Source of the DNA: Anaerolineaceae bacterium
GTDB lineage: Bacteria; Chloroflexota; Anaerolineae; Anaerolineales; Anaerolineaceae
Reading direction: 5' to 3'
Length of the DNA stretch: 16,382 nt
Assembly (NCBI GenBank): GCA_003446605.1
Contig: DMDF01000130.1
Location: 1-16,382, forward strand
Positions 1 to 7,652 of the stretch are shown here, in pieces (positions within the stretch are counted from its first letter, which is position 1; each line of letters begins with the position of its first letter). Under the pieces are notes generated by a model that did no database searches, was not told the DNA's origin, and was given only the letters and a program-made list of their open reading frames with translations. Both the position numbers and the translations under genes were made by a program.

Positions 1-1504
1 CAATGATCTCATCGTTTTCGTGCATGAGACCAATGTTGCGTGCGATGCGCTCGGCAGTGATGCGGTAGTCACCGGTGATCATTTTCACCTGAATGCCAGC
101 TTTTTGGGCGATCTCGATGGATTCCTGCACCTGTTCTCGCAACGGGTCTTCCATTCCCAACAATCCCAGCCAGGTGTAGCCGCTATGATCTTCCAGTGAA
201 TTATCCGGTCGATAAGCCAGCCCCAGCAAACGCAGCCCTTCCCCTGCCCATTCCTCAACTTGAGCAAGCATGCGCGCCTTTTCGTCTTTCTCAATACGGC
301 ACATCTCCAGTACGATCTCTGGAGCGCCTTTCAAAAAATTAAATTTGCCTTCATTCACACTATTTGCGGTGATCATGAACTTGGTCTCACTGCTGAAAAG
401 CTCTACTGCCAGGCGTTCTGAACGGTCTGCCAGTTCTTGCGGATCCTCGGCGAGCATGCTTTTGGCATATTCCCACAGCGCGACATCCACGGGACCTTCC
501 AGATCATTGCATAACACCATGGTTTGGTAGGCGCGTTTTTCATCCATGAGGTTGGCGCGGGTAATGCGCATGCGTCCCTCGGTTAGGGTACCGGTTTTAT
601 CGGTGCAGATGACGGTTACCGAGCCCAGCGTTTCCACTGCTTGCAGGCGTTTCACCAGACCGTTGCGTTTAAGTATCTTACGCATGCCCAGCACCAGAAT
701 GACCGTAACGGCGATCAACAGTCCTTCTGGCACCGCGGCAATCGCCAGAATAATGGAAGTACGCAGCATATCCAGGAATTCACCCCCCATCAGTAGACCG
801 GCAACCAGAATTGCCAGCGTGAACCCTACCACGATCCAGGTGAGGGTTTTACTGAATGCCTTCAAGCGAACTTGAAGAGGGGTATCTTCTTCAACGTGTT
901 CCTGCAAACTGATGGCGATCCGTCCCAGCTCGGTGCTGCTTCCGATGGAAACCACTTCCAGTAGCCCGCGCCCGGTCAGGACGGTGGTGCCCATGAAAAC
1001 TGTATCTTCAACGGACTTGGTGATCGGTTCGCTTTCACCGGTGAGAATGGCTTCGTCAATGGTCAACTTGATGACTTCGATCAAGCGTCCGTCTCCGGGT
1101 GCTTTTTCACCGGCATTAAGGATCACGATATCTCCGGGTACCAGCTCCCATACTTCCACCTCGCGGCGTTCTCCATCACGCATCACGGTGGTGGTTGGCT
1201 TGAGCAGCCCTTTGAGGGCGGTATAGGTCTTCTGGGCTTGATTTTCCTGCATAAAGCCCATGAATACGTCAATGATGACCACTGCAATGATGATGGCAAA
1301 ATCACTGATCTCGTTGGCGATAAGCGAAACGAGCGCTGCTACCAAAATGATGTAAACCAGCGGGCTTTTAAACTGGTTGAGCAGCAGGGTCCATTTTGAT
1401 ACAGGTTTTTCAGCCGGCAAGCGGTTTTCTCCATATTGCTGGCGCCGTGACAGGACCTCATCACTTGTTAAACCCATCTTTGAGGATTTATCCATTTTTG
1501 ACAT
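1..1504 (-). CDS. P2-type cation-transporting ATPase (partial, N-terminal 501 codons)
   Basis: Membrane pump that couples ATP hydrolysis to cation transport; the C-terminus lies beyond the left edge. My reverse-strand translation shows an N-terminal cytoplasmic segment, two helices around residues 48-86, the actuator motif TGES (155-158), TM3-TM4 with PEGL (259-262), the phosphorylation motif DKTGT with Asp302, the nucleotide-binding KGAP (392-395) and MITGD (475-479). PEGL and the absence of a CPx motif or N-terminal heavy-metal domain place it in the P2 (Ca2+/Na+/Mn2+-like) group rather than the P1B heavy-metal exporters. GDGxND and TM5-TM10, which would define the ion, are outside the window. 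The start at 1504 has an AGGGAG ribosome site six bases upstream and overlaps the end of the upstream arsR-like gene by 17 bases, so the two are probably translationally coupled. A second in-frame ATG lies nine bases downstream. Family certain, ion unknown. Confidence 0.93.
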   Translation of the reverse strand, partial: MSKMDKSSKMGLTSDEVLSRRQQYGENRLPAEKPVSKWTLLLNQFKSPLVYIILVAALVSLIANEISDFAIIIAVVIIDVFMGFMQENQAQKTYTALKGLLKPTTTVMRDGERREVEVWELVPGDIVILNAGEKAPGDGRLIEVIKLTIDEAILTGESEPITKSVEDTVFMGTTVLTGRGLLEVVSIGSSTELGRIAISLQEHVEEDTPLQVRLKAFSKTLTWIVVGFTLAILVAGLLMGGEFLDMLRTSIILAIAAVPEGLLIAVTVILVLGMRKILKRNGLVKRLQAVETLGSVTVICTDKTGTLTEGRMRITRANLMDEKRAYQTMVLCNDLEGPVDVALWEYAKSMLAEDPQELADRSERLAVELFSSETKFMITANSVNEGKFNFLKGAPEIVLEMCRIEKDEKARMLAQVEEWAGEGLRLLGLAYRPDNSLEDHSGYTWLGLLGMEDPLREQVQESIEIAQKAGIQVKMITGDYRITAERIARNIGLMHENDEII

Positions 1505-1793
1505 GTTCTACTCCCTGATGAAATAGTGCGATGATGTGTGGGTCAACCACGCTGTAAAAAACTTCTTTGCCGTCTCGACGGGCTTGTACGATGCGCATCT
1601 GGCGCAGACTGCGCATATGGTGGGAGACGGCTGATTCGGTGATACCGACCAGTTTAGCAAGGGTCTGGATGTTAATTTCTTCCTCTACGATCACCGAAAG
1701 GATACGCACCCGACTGGTGTCGCTGAAAATACTGAACAATTCTGCCACGTGGGCAGCAGTATGTTCGTCAAGAATAAAAGATGCAGGATTCAT
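1488..1793 (-). CDS. ArsR/SmtB-family metal-sensing transcriptional repressor
   Basis: Winged-helix repressor of about 101 residues, expected to release its operator when it binds metal. The start at 1793 (MNPASF) is chosen because GGAGA lies upstream; an in-frame ATG at 1847 would add 18 residues lying across the operator and transcription start. The HTH core (VGITESAVSHHMRSLRQ) is typical. The C-terminal helix has D-P-H-x10-H-x2-N, matching three of the four ligands (Asp, His, His) of the alpha-5 zinc site of SmtB/CzrA; the fourth, normally Glu or His, is Asn. The alpha-3 ELCV-type cysteine motif is absent (EINI instead), and there is no Cys pair for arsenic or cadmium. It is co-transcribed with the P-type ATPase, whose start it overlaps. 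The likely effector is Zn, Co, Ni or another divalent ion, by inference from the ligands. Confidence 0.92.
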   Translation of the reverse strand: MNPASFILDEHTAAHVAELFSIFSDTSRVRILSVIVEEEINIQTLAKLVGITESAVSHHMRSLRQMRIVQARRDGKEVFYSVVDPHIIALFHQGVEHVKNG

Positions 1794-1811
1794 AGTATTT
1801 CTCCAAACAAT

Positions 1812-1825
1812 TGAATATATATTCA
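1812..1825. promoter_or_regulatory. Probable ArsR/SmtB operator palindrome
   Basis: TGAATATATATTCA is a perfect 14-bp palindrome in the leader between the predicted transcription start (about 1831) and the regulator start codon. Its TGAA-N6-TTCA form matches the core of operators known for ArsR/SmtB repressors. Its position just downstream of the promoter fits autorepression of this operon. Confidence 0.75.
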
Positions 1826-1837
1826 GATGTTCACGAA

Positions 1838-1866
1838 ATATTATCACTATTTTTAAGAAATGACAA
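1838..1866 (-). promoter_or_regulatory. Sigma70-type promoter of the arsR-like/ATPase operon
   Basis: Read on the minus strand, TTGTCA (1866-1861) and TAATAT (1843-1838) are separated by exactly 17 bases, a near-consensus housekeeping promoter. Transcription would start near 1831, just upstream of the TGAATATATATTCA palindrome. Confidence 0.7.
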
Positions 1867-1973
1867 ATGTTGGAAAAGAAATCCAGGAAATTGGAAAATA
1901 AGACTTCCCCTTCTTCAAAAAAATCGATTGCTCCCTCCTAAATTAGGATTTCTATCCAGGGAGAATACCCAAT

Positions 1974-2033
1974 TGTAAAGCACACTTGACATGTAAAGCA
2001 AACTTTACTATAATATGTACAGTCAGCTTTACA
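1974..2033. promoter_or_regulatory. Cluster of TGTAAAGC half-sites (operator of the HTH regulator)
   Basis: Four related half-sites surround the promoter: TGTAAAGC at 1974-1981 and 1992-1999, and the opposite orientation at 2003-2008 (CTTTAC) and 2026-2033 (GCTTTACA). The inner pair forms the inverted repeat GTAAAG-CAAA-CTTTAC inside the -35/-10 spacer, and the outer pair brackets the promoter. The layout suggests repression by the small HTH protein encoded immediately downstream; that link is inferred. Confidence 0.65.
1986..2014 (+). promoter_or_regulatory. Perfect consensus sigma70 promoter
   Basis: TTGACA (1986-1991), a 17-base spacer and TATAAT (2009-2014) match the consensus exactly. 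Such a strong promoter usually needs a repressor, in keeping with the half-sites overlapping it. It drives the HTH/membrane-protein pair. Confidence 0.85.
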
Positions 2034-2044
2034 TTGGAGGTGCT

Positions 2045-2257
2045 ATGAAGAATCGGTTGGAGGAATTGCGTGCGGAACAGCATTGGACCCAGCAGGAGTT
2101 AGCTGATCGGGTAGAAGTCTCGCGACAAACGATTAACTCGTTGGAAGGTGGGCGCTACAATCCATCTATCCTACTAGCTTTCAGGCTGGCGCGATTGTTC
2201 AAGATGCAAGTGGAAGATATTTTTATTTATTCGGAAGAGGAGGAAAAATATGAATAA
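2045..2257 (+). CDS. Small Cro/C1-type (XRE) HTH regulator
   Basis: A 70-residue DNA-binding protein that is almost entirely one Cro/C1 helix-turn-helix domain: KNRLEELRAEQHWTQQELADRVEVSRQTI, followed by the usual SLEGGRYNPS turn and a LARLFKMQVEDIF segment. It resembles the compact YozG-like regulators that often pair with a small membrane protein. The start at 2045 has GGAGG four bases upstream; an in-frame ATG at 2015 lies at the promoter -10 and is not credible. Its stop overlaps the next gene's start by eight bases, so the two are probably coupled. It probably represses its own promoter through the TGTAAAGC sites. The effector is unknown. Confidence 0.9.
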   Translation: MKNRLEELRAEQHWTQQELADRVEVSRQTINSLEGGRYNPSILLAFRLARLFKMQVEDIFIYSEEEEKYE

Positions 2258-2714
2258 CAAAACAAAGTGGATGAAAAGAAAATTGCATACAGGCTGGACC
2301 CTGGTGATTGCTGGGATTCTGACCGGTATTGTGGGGATAATCGTAGAATTGCAAAATACTGACCAACCCTATAATTACCGTATCATTATAGGGTTAGGCG
2401 TTCTGTTGGCAGGATATGGGATAGGGAATCTAGTGCTCCATCGCGCTGCCCTGAAAAACGATCAAATTACCGGGCGTATGACTGTGGAAGATCGAGATGA
2501 ACGTACTTTGTTGATTCGTGCTCGCGCGGGAAATAAAGCTTATTGGGTATCTGGAGTACTTATTTATATCGGTTTGATGTGGGCTTCTTTTGCAGCTAAT
2601 GGTAGCTTGCCAGATCTATCCGGAGATGTCTTATGGTTCTTTTTAACAGCATGTACACTTGTGCCATTTGGGATTTATATTATCAGCATCGTGATTGACG
2701 AGCGAAATTTATAA
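2250..2714 (+). CDS. Four-helix membrane protein, DUF2178-like
   Basis: A 154-residue integral membrane protein of unknown function. Hydrophobic segments lie near residues 15-33, 43-62, 97-115 and 127-148. Between helices 2 and 3 is a charged cytoplasmic loop with VEDRDERTLLIRARAGNKAYW, resembling the DER...I..KAG..A signature I associate with DUF2178-type proteins, which are often encoded beside small XRE regulators. ATG at 2250 is preceded by GGAGG and overlaps the HTH gene. No catalytic motif or transport signature is visible. The pair may be a signal-responsive membrane module, but nothing here shows the signal. Confidence 0.8.
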   Translation: MNNKTKWMKRKLHTGWTLVIAGILTGIVGIIVELQNTDQPYNYRIIIGLGVLLAGYGIGNLVLHRAALKNDQITGRMTVEDRDERTLLIRARAGNKAYWVSGVLIYIGLMWASFAANGSLPDLSGDVLWFFLTACTLVPFGIYIISIVIDERNL

Positions 2715-2835
2715 TTCTGCCACTCCTACGAGAATCAAGTCGGGCATACCTTCTAAAAAGAATAGGGAGCAAGCGGATACAAGGTTGAGCCAGCGGTTCG
2801 AGCCTAGCACAAAGCAAATGTGAGAAGAACCCCTC

Positions 2836-2865
2836 TTGTTTGCCCTTGTTTGCCCTTTTTTGCAT
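2836..2865. repeat. Short tandem repeat TTGTTTGCCC
   Basis: TTGTTTGCCC occurs twice in tandem (2836-2845, 2846-2855), followed by a degenerate third unit TTTTTTGCAT. It lies in the non-coding stretch after the DUF2178-like gene. Function unknown; it may be replication slippage. Confidence 0.7.
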
Positions 2866-2892
2866 TTATGGATAATGATTTTATGGTTACGA

Positions 2893-2924
2893 AAATGGTG
2901 CGTTCAAATGCGAATGCACCATTT
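2893..2924 (+). terminator. Hairpin, candidate terminator of the HTH/membrane-protein operon
   Basis: A 13-bp stem (2893-2905 with 2912-2924, one G-T wobble) closes a six-base loop and ends in AUUUGUUCGUUU. The U-run is interrupted, so termination is likely but not classical. Apart from this, the tandem repeat and the hairpin at 2995-3025, the 2715-3080 stretch holds nothing recognisable. Confidence 0.55.
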
Positions 2925-2994
2925 GTTCGTTTACACAATCAATCTCCCTTGTATGTGATTGCCTGTTTGAAATTTCCATAATTGCAGTATTTCA

Positions 2995-3025
2995 AAATGG
3001 CAGCATATACCTTTGGGTGCCATTT
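2995..3025 (-). terminator. Hairpin, possible terminator of the AOR operon
   Basis: AAATGGCA (2995-3002) and TGCCATTT (3018-3025) form an eight-base perfect stem with a 15-base loop, about 55 bases past the moaD-like stop. On the minus strand the stem ends in CCATTTTG, only a short U-run. It is the best candidate for the end of the leftward operon but is weak. Confidence 0.35.
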
Positions 3026-3080
3026 AATTTTGTTAGTCCTTTATCTGACTCTTGATAAGTTTGAACTACCTAAAAAGATT

Positions 3081-3287
3081 TTATCCACCTTGAACTATCG
3101 GGAGGATCATAATTTGATCCATTTCCTTGAGCTCAAAGTCATAAGGGGGATTGATGATTTTCCCGTTAAGGGTACATAGCATGCTGCCATTCAGATAATG
3201 AAAATCAACTTTTGTTGAAGCAACAATATCACGGAGAAGGATTTTTTCCGGGTATTCTTTTAATTCATTATTGACGTTGAGTCTCAT
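3081..3287 (-). CDS. MoaD/ThiS-like ubiquitin-fold sulfur carrier protein
   Basis: A 68-residue protein with the small beta-grasp pattern of MoaD/ThiS and the diagnostic C-terminal Gly-Gly (PIVQGG), which in the family is adenylated and thiocarboxylated to donate sulfur. MoaD works with MoaE to make molybdopterin, the pterin of molybdenum and tungsten enzymes; ThiS serves thiazole synthesis. Its position as the last gene after an AOR homologue, overlapping it by 20 bases, favours a pterin-related role dedicated to that enzyme. No moaE, moeB or other cofactor gene is present, so it would rely on partners encoded elsewhere. The ribosome site is poor (GGAAAC), consistent with translational coupling. 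Confidence 0.85.
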   Translation of the reverse strand: MRLNVNNELKEYPEKILLRDIVASTKVDFHYLNGSMLCTLNGKIINPPYDFELKEMDQIMILPIVQGG

Positions 3288-4992
3288 TTTTTAGGTTTCC
3301 AATAAAGGCTTCTTTAATGGATACGATTTCGGATGTGGGTACATCAAATACTGTTCCGGTAATTTCAGACTTCTCTTCAACAAACATTTTTGGCATCAAA
3401 GCCTCATCAATATTTGCTTCCAGATTGAATTGATATTCGTTGACGAGCGTTTCGTTTCCAATTTTAATCAGCTGTTCGATACCCCAAGGGGTTCCAAAAT
3501 ATGCAGATAGAACACCTAAAAATAATCCCATGATGGTTTGGTCCATCATCATGGGTATAGATGCAAATGTGCAAAAGATGTTATCCAGTGCAGCAATAAA
3601 TTTCATCATATAAATAGAACTGGATACGTAGCTTCCTTCTTGATCTGGTCTACCGGAGCCAAATGTGTGGTCTGCGCCCATGGTACCTGCCAGATAGGAG
3701 AGTCCCATCCCTTTGTTATTCCGGACATCGTACGCTGCGAATGCTTGCCCTCTAACAGCTGGCACTCTCGTGACACCCAATTCTTTTCCCAAAGCAATTA
3801 AACCCTGCCCCACAGATTTGGAGTATTGACCATCCTTTGTTATATCTTTTATCATATCAAGGGCAGCTTTTCCATCGCCCCATGGTATTAACCCTGCCTC
3901 CATGAACAAACCAATTGCAGCTCCCATTTCGATAGAGTCAATCCCAAAGTCATCACACAGTTGTTTGATCTCTGCAATATCATCAAGATCCTCAATCATA
4001 CAGTTCGGACCACATAATCCTAGGGTCTCATAGTTAAGAGATGAGGCAGTATGTTGCCCATAGCTGTTTACATAGTAATTTGCGCATTTGATGATACAAC
4101 CCGACTGACAAGATAATCCATACCGTCCGCCATTCCTCTCGAGTTGATCAACGATGGCTTGTCCATCAATTTTGTCGATTGCGTCAAAATGGATGGAGCG
4201 GAAATTCTTTACGGGCAAGATACCATTTGTTTCGTTATTCCGTACGCCACCAAAGGTGCCAAATTTTGTTCTAGCTTGTGTGGCAGCATGTGTCGCGGTC
4301 GCTTTATGGAATTCGACCAGCTTGGCTTTGAATTCTTCTGGTAGAGCAGGGGAAGCTTTATATGGATGCAGTGCTTTTTTCACAACAATTGCTTTGATTC
4401 CCTTTGCTCCAAGTACTGCACCTAATCCTCCTCTGCCACCAGCACGGCAGGGTTCTTTAGTTGAAAAATCCGTTGCCATTACACAGGCATTCTTAAAAAG
4501 TTTTTCACCGGCTGGACCACATACAAGCAGCTCTGTATCTTCGCCATAGGTTTCCCTCAATTGTTTTACTACAGAATAATTTCCTGTTCCTGCCAGGTCA
4601 TTGCACTCCACTAACTTGGCTGTACCGTCATTTTCGACAAGGAGAATATATAGTTCATTATTCAATGGCATGCCTTCAATGATTACTACTTTGATACCAT
4701 GCTCAGTGAAGGCTTTCCCAACCATACCACCTACATTTGATTCTTTAATGCCGCCTGTTAGCGGGCTTTTTCCACCAATCGACATACGACCTGATGTGGT
4801 CAGATTGGTACCTGCCAAAAGGCTTTGAGCAATGATGAATTTATTTTCGGAGCCGAGAGGATCACAATCCCTACGGATCTCATCCATTGCTACCTTTGCG
4901 ACGAGACCGCGATTACCCAGATATTGATAATCTGATTTGTTTTCCTCGTAATGGATTGCTTGGTTGCTTGTATCAACTCTCAGTGTTTTCAT
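3268..4992 (-). CDS. Aldehyde ferredoxin oxidoreductase family protein
   Basis: Cytoplasmic tungsten- or molybdenum-bispterin enzyme with one [4Fe-4S] cluster; characterised members oxidise aldehydes to acids with ferredoxin as acceptor. Family hallmarks in the 574 residues are YLGNRGLVAK near 24-33, GRMSIGGKSPLTGG (68-81), CRAGGRGGLGAVLGAKG (182-198), NYETLG (320-325), the DLDDIAEIKQLCDDFGID segment (335-352), and YDVRNNKGMG (421-430) followed by GADHTFGSG with His442. Cluster cysteines are 295, 299, 303 and 474; the first spacing is C-x3-C-x3-C, not the classical C-x2-C-x3-C. It is slightly shorter than the usual 600 or so residues. ATG at 4992 has AGGG upstream and overlaps the regulator gene by 20 bases. 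The aldehyde cannot be told from sequence, and no ferredoxin gene is adjacent. Confidence 0.93.
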   Translation of the reverse strand: MKTLRVDTSNQAIHYEENKSDYQYLGNRGLVAKVAMDEIRRDCDPLGSENKFIIAQSLLAGTNLTTSGRMSIGGKSPLTGGIKESNVGGMVGKAFTEHGIKVVIIEGMPLNNELYILLVENDGTAKLVECNDLAGTGNYSVVKQLRETYGEDTELLVCGPAGEKLFKNACVMATDFSTKEPCRAGGRGGLGAVLGAKGIKAIVVKKALHPYKASPALPEEFKAKLVEFHKATATHAATQARTKFGTFGGVRNNETNGILPVKNFRSIHFDAIDKIDGQAIVDQLERNGGRYGLSCQSGCIIKCANYYVNSYGQHTASSLNYETLGLCGPNCMIEDLDDIAEIKQLCDDFGIDSIEMGAAIGLFMEAGLIPWGDGKAALDMIKDITKDGQYSKSVGQGLIALGKELGVTRVPAVRGQAFAAYDVRNNKGMGLSYLAGTMGADHTFGSGRPDQEGSYVSSSIYMMKFIAALDNIFCTFASIPMMMDQTIMGLFLGVLSAYFGTPWGIEQLIKIGNETLVNEYQFNLEANIDEALMPKMFVEEKSEITGTVFDVPTSEIVSIKEAFIGNLKNETQRQ

Positions 4993-6307
4993 CGTTCCCT
5001 GCCTTTATTGTTTTGGTATTGAAACTCTGCCTTAATTTTGTGCAGGGAATATTGAAATGTTTTTCAAACATTTTATAAAAACTCCGCACATTAGAATAAC
5101 CAACCCTTTCAGCGATTAGGTTAACCGACCAATTTGTATAACGAAGGAAATGCTGGGCATTATACATGCGTATTTCATTAACATATGTTTTTATGCTAAT
5201 TCCCATTTGCTCTTTGAATGTTCTGCTGGCATGAGAAGTTGACACGTTCATTTCTTCTGCCATATCTTTTATTTTGAATGGTCGCCCGTAATTTTCTTCA
5301 ATATATTGAACAATTTTGCTGACTAAGACAATCCTGTTTTTCTTTTTTATTTGATAAATCTGAGTTATTGAATCAAAATAATCATTAATGTGGTGTCTGA
5401 TATCTGATGGAGCCTGAGCACGGGAAATTTTATGTAGAATGGGTAAGGTTATGTCATACACTTCTTGGTAATAGGAAATTCTACGAAGGAGATTATCGTT
5501 AAATTTAAGAATCAGAAAGATTGCAGCGTATTTTTCTTTTTCCAAATCCTCTTCGAGATAAACAGCAGTAAAAATTGATTTAAAGTTTTCTTTAGCTCTT
5601 ACGAGCTGTCCAACGCGAATATCAACAAATATGCGGTTGAAGCATTTTTCCAGAACGTTGTCGGAAGTTTGATAATAGTATTTATCATCTTTATTAAGAT
5701 GGATTAGATTAGAGAGAGAATTTTGGGAAAAAGGATTGAAGGACAAGTTATTGACATCGAATTGATCTTCTACATCAAAATCTGGAATATCTCCATTGGC
5801 GGGAGTATCTGGTTGCAGCTGTATCTGAACAAGAGAGAACAAAAGATTACCAACCGCGCGCAAGATTTGTGTATTGACAGTTGGTATTTGTGTAATTGAT
5901 TTTATTAATGCGTTTTCATCACAATGATATTTTTGTTTGTAAAAATCTTTTTGTTTAATGGTGTTGGGCAAAAGACTCTGTGAGGCAAAAAATATTTGGA
6001 ATACGCCGATAGGTTCTGTTTGGGAAATGATAGGGACAATAATTATATATAGTCCAGCATGACAAACGGAAATTTCAGGTTCTTTCTGTGTAATAGCACA
6101 ATTGATCATTGTCAGGTGTTTTCTTTTGCACAGATAAATCCCCGTCTCAGATTTTATAATTTCCTGGCAAAAATTTGGATAATTTTCATCTATTTCAAAT
6201 TCATTAGACAGGAAATCTTTTTCGGGCAAAAAATAACATTGCTGCCTTGTTAACTGCTCAAATTCCTTGCTTATGCTTTTGATGTTTTCAGGAATGTGAG
6301 TATTCAT
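4973..6307 (-). CDS. PocR-domain AraC-family transcriptional regulator
   Basis: A 444-residue one-component regulator. Residues about 13-165 form a PocR sensory domain: FCQEI with Cys47, Cys60, then VCHAGL (Cys82-His83), VPI and IGVFQIFFASQ. PocR domains are known from regulators of propanediol/cobalamin genes and are thought to bind small hydrocarbon-like ligands. A long middle segment (170-330) has no recognised motif. Residues 330-428 are a double AraC HTH (IVQYIEENYGRPFKIKDMAE..., then AERVGYSNVRSFYKMFEKHF). It lies 39 bases after the MFS gene and overlaps the AOR start by 20 bases, so regulator, transporter and enzyme share a transcript. It probably activates the divergent promoters at 7583-7888 in response to the pathway substrate. 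Ligand unknown. Confidence 0.92.
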   Translation of the reverse strand: MNTHIPENIKSISKEFEQLTRQQCYFLPEKDFLSNEFEIDENYPNFCQEIIKSETGIYLCKRKHLTMINCAITQKEPEISVCHAGLYIIIVPIISQTEPIGVFQIFFASQSLLPNTIKQKDFYKQKYHCDENALIKSITQIPTVNTQILRAVGNLLFSLVQIQLQPDTPANGDIPDFDVEDQFDVNNLSFNPFSQNSLSNLIHLNKDDKYYYQTSDNVLEKCFNRIFVDIRVGQLVRAKENFKSIFTAVYLEEDLEKEKYAAIFLILKFNDNLLRRISYYQEVYDITLPILHKISRAQAPSDIRHHINDYFDSITQIYQIKKKNRIVLVSKIVQYIEENYGRPFKIKDMAEEMNVSTSHASRTFKEQMGISIKTYVNEIRMYNAQHFLRYTNWSVNLIAERVGYSNVRSFYKMFEKHFNIPCTKLRQSFNTKTIKAGNDENTES

Positions 6308-6346
6308 ATCCTTTTACGCTTAGATTCTTATTTTAACCAATTCCTT

Positions 6347-7582
6347 TTAGGAAGTATATTGGATTTGTTTTTTTCTGAGTGAAAATATTGCCAGTACCAA
6401 AGCAAGTAAACCAAGAACTGCATACGCACCAATAATTCCTGAATAATTTCCAGAGAAATCGTAGGCATAGTTTATGATGGGAACCCCAACAGCTACCCCG
6501 GCAGATAAAATAGCCATAAAGAAACCAAGAAAATTTTCATAATCATTTTTCCCTAAAAGAGCTTTTACATAAAGGGGAACAATGACAGAGAGTGTTGAAA
6601 CTGCGATACCCATAAAAATAGTCATTATCCAAATAGACCACTGTGCTTTGGAGAATAATAAAATTACGGAACATAAAACAAAAGAAATTAAACCGATATA
6701 TAAACTTGTCTTAATACCTAATTTGTCATGGATAATTCCTAATATTATTTTCGCGAAGGCAAGGACGAAAAAAATTGCACTGGATACATTTGTCGCAAAT
6801 TCTGTATCAAATCCCATTTCTATTAAGTAGGCAGGGGTGTTTATTAAAACCGGATGAATGGTGATCCCCATTAAAAAAACAGCAAGTATGCCGATGGCAT
6901 TATGCGGGTTACCTATGAAGGTTTTAAAGGATATTTTGGTTTTTGTATTCGTACTGTGTTCTATTCTTTCTGAGTTGCGATCTTCTCTCTCCTTTTTTTC
7001 TATATCGGATGGGTCTGATCTGACAAAAAGTAAAACAGGTATTGCCGCGATCAGCAATATCCATACAGATAGTAAATAAGCGGATTTAAAACCGTTTTGG
7101 GTAATTTGGTTTCCGATAATCAGTGTAAAAAGTGCGCCCCCAAAACCACTACCTGCAGAGATTATTCCAAGAAGAGTTCCTTGATCTTTATCAAACCACT
7201 TATTGATGAGGATGGAAATAGAAGTAGTGGATGTAAATGCGAAACAAATACCAAGGATAACTGCTCCAATGTAAAACATGGATAAGGAATTTGCGCAATA
7301 GAACAGCAGATATGCAATCGGAGCAAGTATTGCCCCCCCGATCACCAGAGAACGTATCCCCCAACGTTCCAGGAAGTATCCAAAAAACAATTGGATTAAC
7401 ATGCCAATGATTGTGATTATTGTAAAGGTTAATGAAAAATCACCACGATTGAACCCAAAATATTCAGTTACAGGAACAATGTATAAATTCGAGGTGGAAT
7501 TGCCTAAACCAAGAATGACGAAGAACATTATGAAACAGATAAAAGCGATTAACCATTTGTAACTCAATTTCTTATGAACCAT
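6347..7582 (-). CDS. Major facilitator superfamily transporter
   Basis: A 411-residue permease with about twelve hydrophobic segments and a charged central loop near residues 190-220 (SDPSDIEKKEREDRNSER), the usual 6+6 MFS plan. The loop after TM2 has GYFLERWGIRSLVIGG, a form of the MFS G-x3-D-R-x-G-R signature with Asp replaced by Glu. The overall look (NLYIVPVTEYFGFNRGDFSLTFT near the N-terminus) suggests the oxalate/formate-antiporter-like or monocarboxylate group, not firmly. It is the first gene of the leftward operon, start 7582 with AGGA upstream. Context suggests it imports the compound handled by the AOR and the divergent hydrolase, or exports the resulting acid. Confidence 0.9.
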   Translation of the reverse strand: MVHKKLSYKWLIAFICFIMFFVILGLGNSTSNLYIVPVTEYFGFNRGDFSLTFTIITIIGMLIQLFFGYFLERWGIRSLVIGGAILAPIAYLLFYCANSLSMFYIGAVILGICFAFTSTTSISILINKWFDKDQGTLLGIISAGSGFGGALFTLIIGNQITQNGFKSAYLLSVWILLIAAIPVLLFVRSDPSDIEKKEREDRNSERIEHSTNTKTKISFKTFIGNPHNAIGILAVFLMGITIHPVLINTPAYLIEMGFDTEFATNVSSAIFFVLAFAKIILGIIHDKLGIKTSLYIGLISFVLCSVILLFSKAQWSIWIMTIFMGIAVSTLSVIVPLYVKALLGKNDYENFLGFFMAILSAGVAVGVPIINYAYDFSGNYSGIIGAYAVLGLLALVLAIFSLRKKQIQYTS

Positions 7583-7623
7583 GTAGTTTCCTATACGTAA
7601 CGTGTAATTCTTTTCTAATTTTG

Positions 7624-7652
7624 ATTCTATGGGATGCTTAGGTGATTGACAA
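7624..7652 (-). promoter_or_regulatory. Promoter of the MFS-regulator-AOR-moaD operon
   Basis: On the minus strand TTGTCA (7652-7647), a 17-base spacer and TAGAAT (7629-7624) make a near-consensus sigma70 promoter, 41 bases before the MFS start codon. The left copy of the direct repeat (7653-7669) abuts its -35 box. Confidence 0.7.

Noticed and set aside
1931..1963. CTCCCT...AGGGAG inverted repeat with an inner CCTAA/TTAGG pair
   Set aside because: Short arms and no U-run; it may be a regulatory site between divergent promoters but evidence is too thin to annotate.
4144..4549. Open frames antisense to the AOR gene (also 270-1226, 13478-13948 and similar)
   Set aside because: They mirror clear coding sequence on the other strand and lack ribosome sites or recognisable domains.
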